64,000 nucleotides of DNA from Pseudomonas viridiflava (GTDB lineage Bacteria; Pseudomonadota; Gammaproteobacteria; Pseudomonadales; Pseudomonadaceae). The position numbers and the translations under genes were made by a program. Below, piece by piece: positions 1 to 8,215 of this stretch (its first letter is position 1; the number at the start of each line of letters is the position of its first letter). The stretch covers positions 372,001 through 436,000 of the forward strand of contig NZ_UUON01000001.1 of the NCBI RefSeq assembly GCF_900590885.1. The letters run 5' to 3'. The notes under the pieces were generated by a model, which worked only from the letters and a program-made list of their open reading frames with translations, had not been told where the DNA came from and did no database searches.

Positions 1-153
1 CAGACCCTGGCGGGCCTGGTGATGAGCTTATTGGACCGCTTGCCGGTGGTCGGCGACAGCCTGGAACATGAGGGCTGGCGCCTGACGGTGGCTGTGGTGG
101 AGGAGCGGCGGGTGACTCAGGTGCTGCTGGCGCCTATGGCGCATAGCGCTTAA
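1..153 (+). CDS. C-terminus of a CorC_HlyC-domain (hemolysin/CBS family) protein, partial
   Basis: An open frame enters from the left edge and ends in TAA, giving the last 50 residues of a protein. The residues LAGLVMSLLDRLPVVGDSL followed by an alternating-hydrophobic strand pattern and EERRV are typical of the CorC_HlyC transporter-associated domain. This domain closes membrane CNNM/hemolysin-type proteins (DUF21 plus CBS domains), often linked to Mg/Co efflux. Only this C-terminal domain is in the window, so the full architecture is inferred. Its last 20 bases overlap the end of the convergent thioredoxin gene. Confidence 0.7.
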   Translation, partial: QTLAGLVMSLLDRLPVVGDSLEHEGWRLTVAVVEERRVTQVLLAPMAHSA

Positions 154-466
154 ACAGGTCCTCGAGGATTTCTTCCTGCTCGTCCGGGTAACCAATGCCC
201 TTGAGGTTTTCGACCTCAAGGGCATTTTTGTACACCACCAGCGTGGGCGTGCCGGTGACGCCATCGACTCGCGGGGTCTGGGCGGTATCCAGGACCATGC
301 TTTTCGCCCGACCAGTGTATTTATCCGCGATGCGTTTGAAGTTTGGGCCAGCCTCAAGGCACGCAGGGCAGTCCTCGGAAACGAACAGTGCGAATACCAG
401 CGGGTGTTGATTCAGTATCTGCTGGTACTCGTCCTTATCATTGATAACCGTGTTGGCAACACCCAT
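134..466 (-). CDS. thioredoxin-family protein with CPAC active site
   Basis: This encodes 110 residues of thioredoxin fold. The redox motif CPAC lies at residues 33-36, and the cis-proline stretch VTGTPTLVVYKN follows about 45 residues later. There is no signal peptide, so it should act in the cytoplasm as a small thiol oxidoreductase. The start is set at MGVANTV because AAGGAG lies 6 bases upstream; a longer frame to 496 lacks such a site. CPAC rather than CGPC suggests a specialised redox potential rather than the housekeeping TrxA. The 3' end overlaps the convergent gene at the left edge by 20 bases. The partner is unknown. Confidence 0.8.
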   Translation of the reverse strand: MGVANTVINDKDEYQQILNQHPLVFALFVSEDCPACLEAGPNFKRIADKYTGRAKSMVLDTAQTPRVDGVTGTPTLVVYKNALEVENLKGIGYPDEQEEILEDLFKRYAP

Positions 467-559
467 GACGATCTCCTTGCGTAGGCCCGATGGCACTTTC
501 GGGTACGCTAAATCGGCAGATCCTCAGCGTCTACTGTCAACCTTGACAGGTAGACGCGC

Positions 560-808
560 TCACGCGTTTTTATCACGCTCCACGCGTTCGCGGGCCTTGC
601 GCGCCTGCCCCGCGCATTTCTTGTATTCCAGGTTGTCCCTCGAGGCTTTTGCCTGGCGATAGCCGTGGTGGTTCTGACTGGTGTAGTTGGTACTCAAGGC
701 TTCATTGAGTTTTCGCAGTTCTTCTTTGCATTCACGGCGGTCGTTACTGGCCGAGACGCTGCCGGCTGCCAGCAGACCAAGCAAAACCAGGGTAAGACGA
801 AATTTCAT
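560..808 (-). CDS. small secreted protein of unknown function
   Basis: An 82-residue product begins MKFRLTLVLLGLLAAGSVSA, a clear Sec signal peptide with cleavage expected near residue 20. The mature part is short, charged and rich in Arg, Lys and Glu, with two cysteines (in RECKEEL and KKCAGQ) that could form one disulfide in the periplasm. The start was chosen at the signal peptide; upstream frame to 937 adds 43 residues without family character. I do not recognise the family. It is transcribed in the same direction as the thioredoxin gene about 94 bases downstream, so a shared role in thiol chemistry is possible but unproven. Confidence 0.6.
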   Translation of the reverse strand: MKFRLTLVLLGLLAAGSVSASNDRRECKEELRKLNEALSTNYTSQNHHGYRQAKASRDNLEYKKCAGQARKARERVERDKNA

Positions 809-1156
809 CAGGACAGGTCCTTGTCGACAAGAATGTGCCAAGGCTAGCCCAGCCCCACGATCCTGCCAAACCCCAAGCGCTTTTGTGGTGAGCTGGCACT
901 GGCGTGGTGCGCGGTAACGCCGGGTTGGTGCATGCAAACAGGGCTGTCACCCCCGTGTGGGGCCTTGGGTAGCAGAGTAATCCTAGGTGCTGGCGCAACG
1001 CCTTATCCCATCAAAATTTTTATCCGTCTGATTTAAAACGAATTTATTCAAGGCATATTTTTCCGTTACCGCGTGTGGCACACTTTCTGCTGTCTATTCC
1101 GTTGTTACATACTAAGTTCCGGTATAGCGGAATACACAACTCCTGGAGTGCTTGTC
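809..1156. other. intergenic region upstream of the ABC transporter operon
   Basis: These 348 bases separate divergent genes. The left half is GC-rich with no convincing frame. The right half becomes AT-rich and carries the inverted repeat at 1117-1132 and a TATAGC hexamer inside it, so it most likely holds the promoter for the transporter genes. Confidence 0.5.
1117..1132. promoter_or_regulatory. candidate IclR-type operator TTCCG-N6-CGGAA
   Basis: A perfect 5-bp inverted repeat with a 6-bp spacer lies 25 bases upstream of the solute-binding protein start and covers a -10-like TATAGC. IclR-family regulators commonly bind short inverted repeats of this kind, and an IclR gene sits at 4762. 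The assignment is inference. Confidence 0.45.
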
Positions 1157-2005
1157 ATGCATCACCGACCTTCCGTATTCAAAGCGTGTGTTTTTCTCTT
1201 CGCCGCATCGGCTTCCCTCGCAAGCGTCGTGCACGCGGCGGACAGCAAGCTCGATGATGTGCTCAAGCGTGGGCACCTGATCGTGGGTACAGGCAGTACC
1301 AATGCGCCGTGGCACTTCCAGGGAGCGGATGGCAAGTTGCAGGGTTTTGATATCGACATCGGCCGCATTGTGGCCAAGGGTTTGTTCAACGACCCGAGCA
1401 AGGTCGAGTTCGTGGTGCAGTCTTCCGACGCGCGGATTCCCAACCTGCTGACCGACAAGGTCGACATGAGTTGCCAGTTCATCACCGTCACCGCCAGCCG
1501 TGCGCAGCAGGTTGCCTTTACCCTGCCGTACTACCGCGAAGGCGTGGGCCTGCTGCTGCCGAACAACAGCAAGTACAAAGAGATCGAAGACCTGCAAGCC
1601 GCAGGCGACAGCGTGACCGTGGCCGTGCTGCAAAACGTGTACGCCGAGGAGCTGGTGCACCAGGCGCTGCCCAAGGCCAAGGTCGACCAGTACGACAGCG
1701 TCGACCTGATGTACCAGGCCGTGAACTCCGGCCGCGCCGATGCCGCCGCCACCGACCAGTCCTCGGTCAAATACCTGATGGTGCAGAACCCGGGCCGCTA
1801 CCGCAGCCCGGCCTACGCCTGGAGCCCGCAAACCTACGCGTGCGCCGTCAAGCGTGGCGACCAGGACTGGCTGAACTTCGTCAACACCGCGCTGCATGAA
1901 GCCATGACCGGTGTGGAGTTCCCCACCTACAAGGCCTCGTTCAAGCAATGGTTCGGTGTGGACCTGCCGGAACCTGCGATCGGCTTTCCGGTTGAGTTCA
2001 AGTAA
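1157..2005 (+). CDS. ABC transporter solute-binding protein, polar amino-acid family (probable D-glucosaminate)
   Basis: This is a 282-residue periplasmic binding protein of the SBP_bac_3 family. It starts MHHRPSVFKACVFLF with a Sec signal peptide ending near VVHAA, after which the SBP_bac_3 start (LDDVLKRGHLIVGTG) follows. GFDIDIGRIVAKGL and PYYREGVGLLL are family signatures. The start at 1157 is preferred because it begins the signal peptide and follows TGGAG; the frame can be extended to 1073 without support. It heads an operon with two permeases and an ATPase. The co-located dehydratase and KDG kinase suggest that the ligand is D-glucosaminate or a similar amino sugar acid rather than an ordinary amino acid. 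Confidence 0.85.
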   Translation: MHHRPSVFKACVFLFAASASLASVVHAADSKLDDVLKRGHLIVGTGSTNAPWHFQGADGKLQGFDIDIGRIVAKGLFNDPSKVEFVVQSSDARIPNLLTDKVDMSCQFITVTASRAQQVAFTLPYYREGVGLLLPNNSKYKEIEDLQAAGDSVTVAVLQNVYAEELVHQALPKAKVDQYDSVDLMYQAVNSGRADAAATDQSSVKYLMVQNPGRYRSPAYAWSPQTYACAVKRGDQDWLNFVNTALHEAMTGVEFPTYKASFKQWFGVDLPEPAIGFPVEFK

Positions 2006-2018
2006 TTCGTAAAAGCCG

Positions 2019-2038
2019 GGGCGCCGCTGACGGCGCCC
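2019..2038 (+). terminator. intra-operon hairpin after the binding-protein gene
   Basis: GGGCGCCG-ctga-CGGCGCCC is a perfect 8-bp stem with a 4-base loop, placed 14 bases after the binding-protein stop and before the first permease. It lacks a U-run, so it probably stabilises the upstream mRNA end or partly attenuates, giving more binding protein than permease. Confidence 0.55.
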
Positions 2039-2057
2039 GTTTCAGGTACTGTTGACC

Positions 2058-2720
2058 ATGAACTATCAGTTAAACTTTGCCGCCGTGTGGCGCGATTTCG
2101 ACACCTTGCTGGCGGGGCTCGGTCTGGGCCTGACGCTGGCGTTGATTTCGATCGCCATCGGTTGCGTCATCGGCATGTTGATGGCGTTTGCCATGCTGTC
2201 CAAGCATCGCTCGCTGCGCATCTTCGCCTCGGTGTACGTGACGGTGGTGCGCAACACGCCGATCCTCGTGTTGATCCTGTTGATCTACTTCGCCTTGCCG
2301 AGCCTGGGCATCCGCCTGGACAAGATCCCCTCGTTCATCATCACCTTGTCGCTGTACGCCGGTGCCTACCTGACCGAAGTGTTCCGCGCCGGGCTGCTGA
2401 ATATTCCCAAGGGGCTGCGTGAAGCCGGGTTGGCCATCGGTTTGGGCGAGTGGCGCATCCGCGCGTACATCACCGTGCCGGTGATGCTGCGCAACGTGCT
2501 GCCCGCGCTGTCGAACAACTTCATTTCGCTGTTCAAGGACACCTCGCTGGCCGCTGCAATTGCAGTGCCGGAGCTGACCTATTACGCCCGCAAGATCAAC
2601 GTCGAAAGCTACCGGGTGATTGAAACCTGGCTGGTCACGACCGCGCTCTACGTGGCTGCCTGTTACCTCATTGCCATGCTGCTCCGTTACCTGGAACAGC
2701 GTCTGGCGATCCGTCGTTAA
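2058..2720 (+). CDS. ABC transporter permease 1, polar amino-acid type
   Basis: A 220-residue inner-membrane permease of the HisM/GltK type. Hydrophobic helices run through most of the length, and the EAA loop that contacts the ATPase reads GLREAGLAIGLGEWRIRAYITVPVMLRNVLP. The start is the ATG at 2058; a TTG two codons upstream is an alternative. It pairs with the next permease to form the channel of the importer. The two permeases have nearly equal lengths, as expected for a heterodimer. Confidence 0.88.
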   Translation: MNYQLNFAAVWRDFDTLLAGLGLGLTLALISIAIGCVIGMLMAFAMLSKHRSLRIFASVYVTVVRNTPILVLILLIYFALPSLGIRLDKIPSFIITLSLYAGAYLTEVFRAGLLNIPKGLREAGLAIGLGEWRIRAYITVPVMLRNVLPALSNNFISLFKDTSLAAAIAVPELTYYARKINVESYRVIETWLVTTALYVAACYLIAMLLRYLEQRLAIRR

Positions 2721-2731
2721 GGAAGGTTTCC

Positions 2732-3394
2732 ATGTACGAATCCCCAAGCTGGCTGCATGAGTTGTGGATCGCCCGGGACACCCTCTGGGCGGGTTTCCAG
2801 GCCAGTGTGTATGTGTCGGCGCTGGCGATTATTTTTGGCACCCTGATCGGCATCGTCGCCGGGTTGATCCTCACCTACGGCAAATTCTGGATGCGCGCGC
2901 CGTTTCGCCTGTATGTGGACTTGATCCGCGGCACGCCGGTGTTTGTGCTGGTGCTGGCGTGTTTCTACATGCTGCCGGCGCTCGGTTGGCAGATCACCGC
3001 GTTCCAGGCCGGTGCGGTCGGGCTCACGCTGTTCTGCGGCTCCCACGTTTCGGAAATCGTGCGCGGCGCGCTGCAAGCCATTCCCCGTGGGCAACTGGAA
3101 GCGGGCAAGGCGATTGGCCTGACGTTCTACCAGTCCCTGGGCTACGTGCTGTTGCCCCAGGCGCTGCGGCAGATTTTGCCGACCTGGGTCAACTCCTCCA
3201 CGGAAATCGTCAAGGCCTCGACCTTGCTGTCGGTGATCGGCGTGGCCGAGTTGCTGCTCAGCACCCAGCAGGTGATCGCGCGCACCTTCATGACCCTGGA
3301 GTTCTACCTGTTCGCCGGGTTTCTGTTCTTTGTCATCAACTACGCCATCGAATTATTCGGGCGCTACATTGAAAAGCGGGTGGCCTTGCCATGA
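2732..3394 (+). CDS. ABC transporter permease 2, polar amino-acid type
   Basis: This 220-residue permease is homologous to the preceding one. Its EAA-like loop reads [31 protein letters not shown], and helices span most of the rest. AAGGAAGG lies 7 bases before the start. Its stop codon overlaps the start of the ATPase gene by four bases (ATGA), indicating translational coupling. It forms the other half of the importer channel. Confidence 0.88.
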   Translation: MYESPSWLHELWIARDTLWAGFQASVYVSALAIIFGTLIGIVAGLILTYGKFWMRAPFRLYVDLIRGTPVFVLVLACFYMLPALGWQITAFQAGAVGLTLFCGSHVSEIVRGALQAIPRGQLEAGKAIGLTFYQSLGYVLLPQALRQILPTWVNSSTEIVKASTLLSVIGVAELLLSTQQVIARTFMTLEFYLFAGFLFFVINYAIELFGRYIEKRVALP

Positions 3395-4173
3395 ACCAAC
3401 CTCAAACAACCCAACCGCTGCTGAACATTCGCGGCCTGCGTAAACAGTATGGCCAGGTCGAAGTGCTCAAGGGCGTCGACCTGTCCATGCAGCGTGGCAA
3501 CGTGGTTACGTTGATCGGCTCCAGCGGCTCGGGCAAGACCACGCTGCTGCGCTGCGTCAACCTGCTGGAAGAGTTCCAGAGCGGGCAGATCACTCTGGAC
3601 GGCGAGTCCATCGGCTACAGCGAAATCGCCGGCAAGCGTGTGCGTCATCCCGAGCGCGTGATTGCCCAGCACCGCGCCATGACCGGCATGGCGTTCCAGC
3701 AATTCAACCTGTTCCCACATCTGACTGCGCTGCAAAACGTCACCCTCGGCCTGCTCAAGGTCAAGAAGATGGGCAAGGACGAAGCCGTGGCCCTCGCCGA
3801 AAAATGGCTGGACCGCGTTGGCTTGCTGGAGCGGCGCAATCACTTCCCCGGCCAGTTGTCCGGTGGCCAGCAGCAGCGTGTGGCGATTGCCCGGGCGATT
3901 GCGATGAACCCCAGCCTGATGCTGTTCGACGAAGTGACCTCGGCCCTCGACCCGGAGTTGGTCGGCGAAGTACTCAGCGTGATCAAGGGCCTGGCGGAGG
4001 AGGGCATGACCATGTTGCTGGTCACCCACGAAATGCGTTTTGCCTATGAAGTCTCGGACAAGATCGTGTTCATGAACCAGGGGCGCATCGAAGAGCAGGG
4101 CACCTCGAAGGACATCTTCGAACGCCCGCAATCGCCGCGCCTGGCGGAATTTCTCAAGAACATTCGTTTTTAA
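3391..4173 (+). CDS. ABC transporter ATP-binding protein, polar amino-acid type
   Basis: A 260-residue ATPase with Walker [11 protein letters not shown]-loop MAFQQFNLF, signature [14 protein letters not shown], Walker [15 protein letters not shown] and switch His in [11 protein letters not shown]. It energises the importer made by the preceding two permeases. Its start overlaps the upstream stop by 4 bases. All catalytic residues are present, so it should be active. Confidence 0.9.
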   Translation: MNQPQTTQPLLNIRGLRKQYGQVEVLKGVDLSMQRGNVVTLIGSSGSGKTTLLRCVNLLEEFQSGQITLDGESIGYSEIAGKRVRHPERVIAQHRAMTGMAFQQFNLFPHLTALQNVTLGLLKVKKMGKDEAVALAEKWLDRVGLLERRNHFPGQLSGGQQQRVAIARAIAMNPSLMLFDEVTSALDPELVGEVLSVIKGLAEEGMTMLLVTHEMRFAYEVSDKIVFMNQGRIEEQGTSKDIFERPQSPRLAEFLKNIRF

Positions 4174-4189
4174 TCAGGAGCATATTTTT

Positions 4190-4579
4190 ATGAGCATTAC
4201 TCGTTACGGTGCCGGCAGCACTGCCGGCGGTGGCCAGCCGCGTCCTTTCGCTCGTGCGGTGGAAGCGGACGGCTGGCTCTACGTCTCGGGCCAGGTACCG
4301 GCGGTGGACGGTGAAATCATCACCGGCGGCATCATCGAGCAAACCCGCCAGACCATGCGCAACGTGGTGGCGATCCTCGAAGAAGCCGGCTACGAGCTCA
4401 AAGACGTGGTGCGTGTGGGCGTGTGGCTGGAAGACCCTCGGGACTTCTGGAGTTTCAACAAGGTTTTCGGCGAATACTTCACCCCCGAACACGCCCCGGC
4501 CCGCGCCTGTGTGCAGGCCAACATGATGGTGGACTGCAAGGTCGAGATTGATTGCGTGGCCTACAAGAAAAAAGGCTAA
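4190..4579 (+). CDS. RidA/YjgF-family enamine/imine deaminase
   Basis: A 129-residue RidA-family protein. The hallmark C-terminal stretch PARACVQANMMVDCKVEID contains the conserved Arg that contacts the substrate carboxylate. RidA proteins hydrolyse reactive 2-aminoacrylate-type enamines released by PLP dehydratases. CAGGAG precedes the ATG. The gene is the fifth of the transporter operon and lies just upstream of a PLP ammonia-lyase, so it plausibly clears the enamine/imine made by that enzyme. The specific intermediate is inferred. Confidence 0.88.
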   Translation: MSITRYGAGSTAGGGQPRPFARAVEADGWLYVSGQVPAVDGEIITGGIIEQTRQTMRNVVAILEEAGYELKDVVRVGVWLEDPRDFWSFNKVFGEYFTPEHAPARACVQANMMVDCKVEIDCVAYKKKG

Positions 4580-4612
4580 ATTGCCGGGATCTTGAAACCC
4601 CAGCAAATCCAA

Positions 4613-4717
4613 TGTGGGAGGGGGCTTGCCCCCGATAGCGGTAGGTCAGTTACAGATGCATTCACTGACATTCCCTCATCGGGGGCAAGTCGAGTCGTCG
4701 CACCGCCCCTCCCACAA
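4613..4717. repeat. REPIN with one expanded arm
   Basis: An inverted pair of REP palindromes. The left copy has the standard core; the right copy carries an extra 16-17 bases (GTCGAGTCGTCGCACC) inside the palindrome. The same expanded variant, in the opposite orientation, closes the cluster near 7834. Confidence 0.85.
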
Positions 4718-4761
4718 GTAATCTCTGCCAGACCCTAGAATTTCGACCGGACCGAACTGCC

Positions 4762-5526
4762 ATGACCGAAGACACCATCAAACGCCGCGCCAAAGGCCTG
4801 GACCGTGCGTTCGATATCCTCGATTTTCTCAAGGAAATCGGCCAGCCCCTGCGCCCGAATGATATCGCCAGCGGGATCGGCAGCCCCAAATCCACGGTCT
4901 ACGAACTGGTCGCGTCGCTGCTGGAACGGCGCATCCTGGAAACCGTGGGCAAGGACGGTCACGTCTACCTCGGCCGCCAGTTGTACTTTCTCGGCCAGGC
5001 CCACCTGCGCCACTTCGACCTGACCCGCGAAGCCGACCACGCCTTGCAGGAGATCGTCAGCCAGACCCACGAAACCGCGCAGATGTGCCTGCTCAACGGG
5101 CGCAAATACACGGTGGCGCTGATGCGCGAAGGCGAGCGGCATTTTCGCATCTCGTCGGACATCGGCGAAAACGCACCGATCCCCTGGACCGCGTCCGGGC
5201 GCCTGTTGCTGGGGCACTTGAGCGACCAGCAGATCATCGACCTGATCGACCACGACGACTTCATCCTGCCGGACGGCCAGCGCCTGGCGTTGGATACCTT
5301 CCTGGCCCAGATCCGCCAGGCCACCCTCGAGGGGTTCTTCTCTTTCGACAGCGTGGCCGACACCTTTACCCATTGCTTTGCCGCCCCGGTGCGGGATGCG
5401 CAAGGCATCAGCATTGCGACTTTGTGCATCGTCGCCCCACGGGCCGATGCGATCAAAAACTACAACGACTATCGCCGAGTGTTGATCGACAGCGCCAACA
5501 ACCTGGCCCGTCGCATCAACGAATAG
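4762..5526 (+). CDS. IclR-family transcriptional regulator
   Basis: A 254-residue regulator. The N-terminal winged helix-turn-helix reads RPNDIASGIGSPKSTVYELVASLL (about residues 30-55), followed by an IclR effector-binding domain with the typical FSFDSVADTFTHCFAAPVRDAQG stretch. It starts between RidA and the PLP enzyme genes, 10 bases before the latter. The likely targets are this catabolic locus, possibly through the inverted repeat at 1117. Whether it represses or activates cannot be read from sequence. Confidence 0.88.
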   Translation: MTEDTIKRRAKGLDRAFDILDFLKEIGQPLRPNDIASGIGSPKSTVYELVASLLERRILETVGKDGHVYLGRQLYFLGQAHLRHFDLTREADHALQEIVSQTHETAQMCLLNGRKYTVALMREGERHFRISSDIGENAPIPWTASGRLLLGHLSDQQIIDLIDHDDFILPDGQRLALDTFLAQIRQATLEGFFSFDSVADTFTHCFAAPVRDAQGISIATLCIVAPRADAIKNYNDYRRVLIDSANNLARRINE

Positions 5527-5536
5527 GAGCTTATGC

Positions 5537-6745
5537 ATGTCTGCCATCAATGCCGTTGAAAAGGGCGCCGCCGCCGTCGGCGCCCACCTGGTCCGCGACG
5601 TCAGCCTGCCTGCCCTGGTGCTGCACCGCGACGCCCTGGAACACAACATTCGCTGGATGCAGGACTTTGTCAGCCAGAGCGGCGCCGAGCTCGCGCCCCA
5701 TGGCAAAACCAGCATGATGCCGGCGCTGTTCCAGCGCCAGATCGAGGCCGGCGCCTGGGGCATTACCCTGGCCAACGCCGTACAGACTCGCGCCGCCTAT
5801 GCGGGTGGCATCCGCCGCGTGTTGATGGCCAACCAACTGGTGGGTGCGCCGAACATGGCGTTGATCGCCGACCTGCTGGCCGACGCGGATTTCGACTTTC
5901 ACTGCATGGTCGACCACCCGGACAACGTCGCCGACCTGGGGCTGTTCTTCGCCGCCCGCGGCCTGCGCCTGAACGTGATGATCGAATATGGCGTGGTCGG
6001 CGGCCGTTGCGGTTGCCGCAGCGAGCAGGAAGTGCGCGAGCTGGCCAAGGCGATCAAGGCCCAGCCCGCGCTGGCCCTCACCGGCATTGAAGGCTACGAA
6101 GGCGTGATCCATGGCGAGCACGCCATCAGCGGCATCCGCGATTTCGCCGCGAGCCTGGTGCGCCTGGCCATCGACCTGCAAAACAATGGCTCGTTCGACC
6201 TGCCCAAGCCCATCGTCACCGCGTCGGGCTCGGCCTGGTATGACCTGATCGCCGAATCGTTCGAGGAGCAGAACGCCGCCGGGCGTTTCCTCAGCGTGTT
6301 GCGCCCCGGCAGCTACGTGGCCCACGACCATGGCATCTACAAGGAAGCGCAATGCTGCGTGCTCGATCGCCGCAGCGACCTCACCGAAGGCCTGCGCCCG
6401 GCCCTGGAAGTCTGGGCCCACGTGCAATCGCTGCCCGAGCCAGGCTTTGCGGTGATCGCCCTGGGCAAGCGCGACGTGGCCTACGATGCCGGCCTGCCGG
6501 TGCCGCTCAAGCGCTACAAGGCCGGTATCCTGCCGGCCGAAGGCGATGACGTGAGCGCGTGCAAGGTCACGGCGGTGATGGACCAGCATGCGTTCATGAC
6601 CGTTGCACCGGGCGTTGAGTTGCGCATTGGCGACATCATCTCGTTCGGCACCTCCCACCCGTGCCTGACCTTCGACAAATGGCAGGTCGGTTGCCTGGTG
6701 GATGAGCAACTGCAGGTGATCGAGTCACTGCATACCTGCTTCTAG
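5537..6745 (+). CDS. PLP-dependent ammonia-lyase of the D-threonine aldolase/D-serine dehydratase fold; probable D-glucosaminate dehydratase
   Basis: A 402-residue fold-type III PLP enzyme. The PLP lysine is K57 in APHGKTSMMP, and the C-terminal metal site HPC (H374, C376) matches the DSD1-like domain that binds a divalent metal beside PLP. D-glucosaminate dehydratase of P. fluorescens is known to be a Mn-activated PLP enzyme of this family; it converts D-glucosaminate to 2-keto-3-deoxygluconate and ammonia. The adjacent KDG-kinase-like gene, the RidA gene and the ABC importer fit that reaction. D-amino-acid deaminase or aldolase activity is the alternative. TAGGAG lies 7 bases before the ATG. 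Confidence 0.75.
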   Translation: MSAINAVEKGAAAVGAHLVRDVSLPALVLHRDALEHNIRWMQDFVSQSGAELAPHGKTSMMPALFQRQIEAGAWGITLANAVQTRAAYAGGIRRVLMANQLVGAPNMALIADLLADADFDFHCMVDHPDNVADLGLFFAARGLRLNVMIEYGVVGGRCGCRSEQEVRELAKAIKAQPALALTGIEGYEGVIHGEHAISGIRDFAASLVRLAIDLQNNGSFDLPKPIVTASGSAWYDLIAESFEEQNAAGRFLSVLRPGSYVAHDHGIYKEAQCCVLDRRSDLTEGLRPALEVWAHVQSLPEPGFAVIALGKRDVAYDAGLPVPLKRYKAGILPAEGDDVSACKVTAVMDQHAFMTVAPGVELRIGDIISFGTSHPCLTFDKWQVGCLVDEQLQVIESLHTCF

Positions 6746-6755
6746 ACCGCGTCGC

Positions 6756-6835
6756 TGCTATCGGAGGCAAGCCACCTCCCACATTTTGAATTGCGAACAC
6801 GGTCAAGTGTGGGAGGGGGCTTGCCCCCGATGAGG
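6756..6835. repeat. REPIN (short form)
   Basis: Two REP palindromes in inverted orientation flank about 35 bases, between the PLP enzyme and the kinase. The left copy is degenerate (GGAGGCAAGCCACC). Confidence 0.8.
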
Positions 6836-6863
6836 CCCTAAGCCACCCCAGAGATAAACAGGC

Positions 6864-7769
6864 ATGACCACCCAACCGCGCATCGCCCTCATCGGCGAAT
6901 GCATGATCGAACTGCAACACCGCGCCGACGGCAGCCTGCAACAAAGCTTCGGCGGCGACACCCTGAACGCGGCGGTGTACCTGCGCCGCGAGCTGGGTAC
7001 GCTTGGCACGGTGGACTATGTGACCGCCCTGGGCGACGACAGCTTCAGCGATGCCATGTGCCAGCAATGGACCGACGAAGGCCTGGGGCTGGGCATGGTC
7101 CAGCGCCTGCCTGGGCGGCTCCCGGGTTTGTATTGCATCCAGACCGACGCCAACGGCGAACGCAAATTCCTCTACTGGCGCAACGAAGCCGCCGTGCGCG
7201 ACTGCTTTACCACACCGGCCGCCGAGCCGATCCTGGCGGCGTTGCCGGGCTATGACGTGGTGTATTTCAGCGGCATCACCCTGGCGGTGCTAGGCGAGAC
7301 AGGGCGCGAACGCTTGCTGCAAACCCTGCTCGAAACCCGCAGGCGTGGCGGCAAAGTGGTGTTCGACAATAACTACCGGCCGCGCTTGTGGGCCAGTATC
7401 GAGGCGGCGCGCGCGGCGTATCACCAAGTGTTGGCCGAGGTGGATATCGCCTTGCTGACCGAGGATGACGAACGTGCGTTGTTTGGTTATGCCGACAGCG
7501 AGCAGGTGTTCGCGGCTTACCCGACGATTGCCGAAGTGGTGCTCAAGCGGGGGGCGGATGCGTGCTTGATTCGCTGCGATGGCGAGCGTTTTGCGGTGCC
7601 GGCGTTGAAGGTGGAGAAGGTGGTGGATACCACGGCGGCGGGGGATTCGTTCAGTGCGGCTTATCTGGCGAGCCGGCTCAAGGGTGGTTCACCGGAGGCG
7701 GCGGCGTTGGCTGGGCATCGGTTGGCCAGTCGGGTGATTCAGGTGCCGGGTGCTTTGATTCCCAAGTGA
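6864..7769 (+). CDS. kdgK: PfkB-family sugar kinase, 2-keto-3-deoxygluconate kinase type
   Basis: A 301-residue ribokinase-fold enzyme. The catalytic signature DTTAAGDSFSAAYLA near the C-terminus holds the general-base Asp, and DNNYRPRLW is characteristic of KDG kinases. It would phosphorylate KDG to KDPG, which enters central metabolism through the Entner-Doudoroff aldolase. It follows the proposed D-glucosaminate dehydratase after a REPIN, so the two steps are consecutive in both pathway and DNA. A housekeeping KdgK elsewhere in the genome cannot be excluded; the assignment rests on motif and context. Confidence 0.78.
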   Translation: MTTQPRIALIGECMIELQHRADGSLQQSFGGDTLNAAVYLRRELGTLGTVDYVTALGDDSFSDAMCQQWTDEGLGLGMVQRLPGRLPGLYCIQTDANGERKFLYWRNEAAVRDCFTTPAAEPILAALPGYDVVYFSGITLAVLGETGRERLLQTLLETRRRGGKVVFDNNYRPRLWASIEAARAAYHQVLAEVDIALLTEDDERALFGYADSEQVFAAYPTIAEVVLKRGADACLIRCDGERFAVPALKVEKVVDTTAAGDSFSAAYLASRLKGGSPEAAALAGHRLASRVIQVPGALIPK

Positions 7770-7786
7770 ATGGCCGCCTGCGGCGG

Positions 7787-7876
7787 ATCGGGGGCAAGCC
7801 CCTCCCACATTTTGAATAGTGAACAAGGTCAGGTGTGGGAGGGGCGGTGCGACGATTCGACTTGCCCCCGATAGCT
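7787..7876. repeat. REPIN with one expanded arm
   Basis: An inverted REP pair. The right copy carries the extra CGGTGCGACGATTCGAC insert, the same variant as at 4680-4717 but in the opposite orientation. It separates the kinase from the convergent parvulin gene. Confidence 0.85.
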
Positions 7877-7892
7877 ATTTAAAACCAACCCC

Positions 7893-8168
7893 TCAATCCC
7901 GGTAAAACACCTGCACCAGGTGATACCCGAACTTGCTCTTGATCGGCCCATGCACCACCTTCACCGGCTTCTTGAAGATCACCGCATCGATCACCCCAAC
8001 CATCTGCCCCGGCCGCACTTCACCCAGGTCCCCACCGCGCTTGCCGGACGGGCAGGTGGAGTACTTCTTGGCCAGCACATCAAAGGCTTCACCCTTGGCG
8101 ATGCGTTGCTTGAGTTGTTCGGCTTCTTCGCTGGTCTTGACCAGGATATGACGGGCTTGGGCTTTCAT
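7893..8168 (-). CDS. parvulin-type peptidyl-prolyl isomerase (PpiC-like)
   Basis: A 91-residue single-domain parvulin beginning MKAQARHILVKTSEEAEQL and ending KFGYHLVQVFYRD. The signatures ARHILV, CPSGKRGGDLGEV and FGYHLV are all present. No signal peptide is visible, so it acts in the cytoplasm as a cis-trans prolyl isomerase. A second parvulin of nearly the same size lies at 27051, so the window carries two paralogues. Confidence 0.9.
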   Translation of the reverse strand: MKAQARHILVKTSEEAEQLKQRIAKGEAFDVLAKKYSTCPSGKRGGDLGEVRPGQMVGVIDAVIFKKPVKVVHGPIKSKFGYHLVQVFYRD

Positions 8169-8215
8169 GGTTCTCTACCAGGTGTGCATGCGACGGCGCG
8201 CGATTATGCCTGAAC

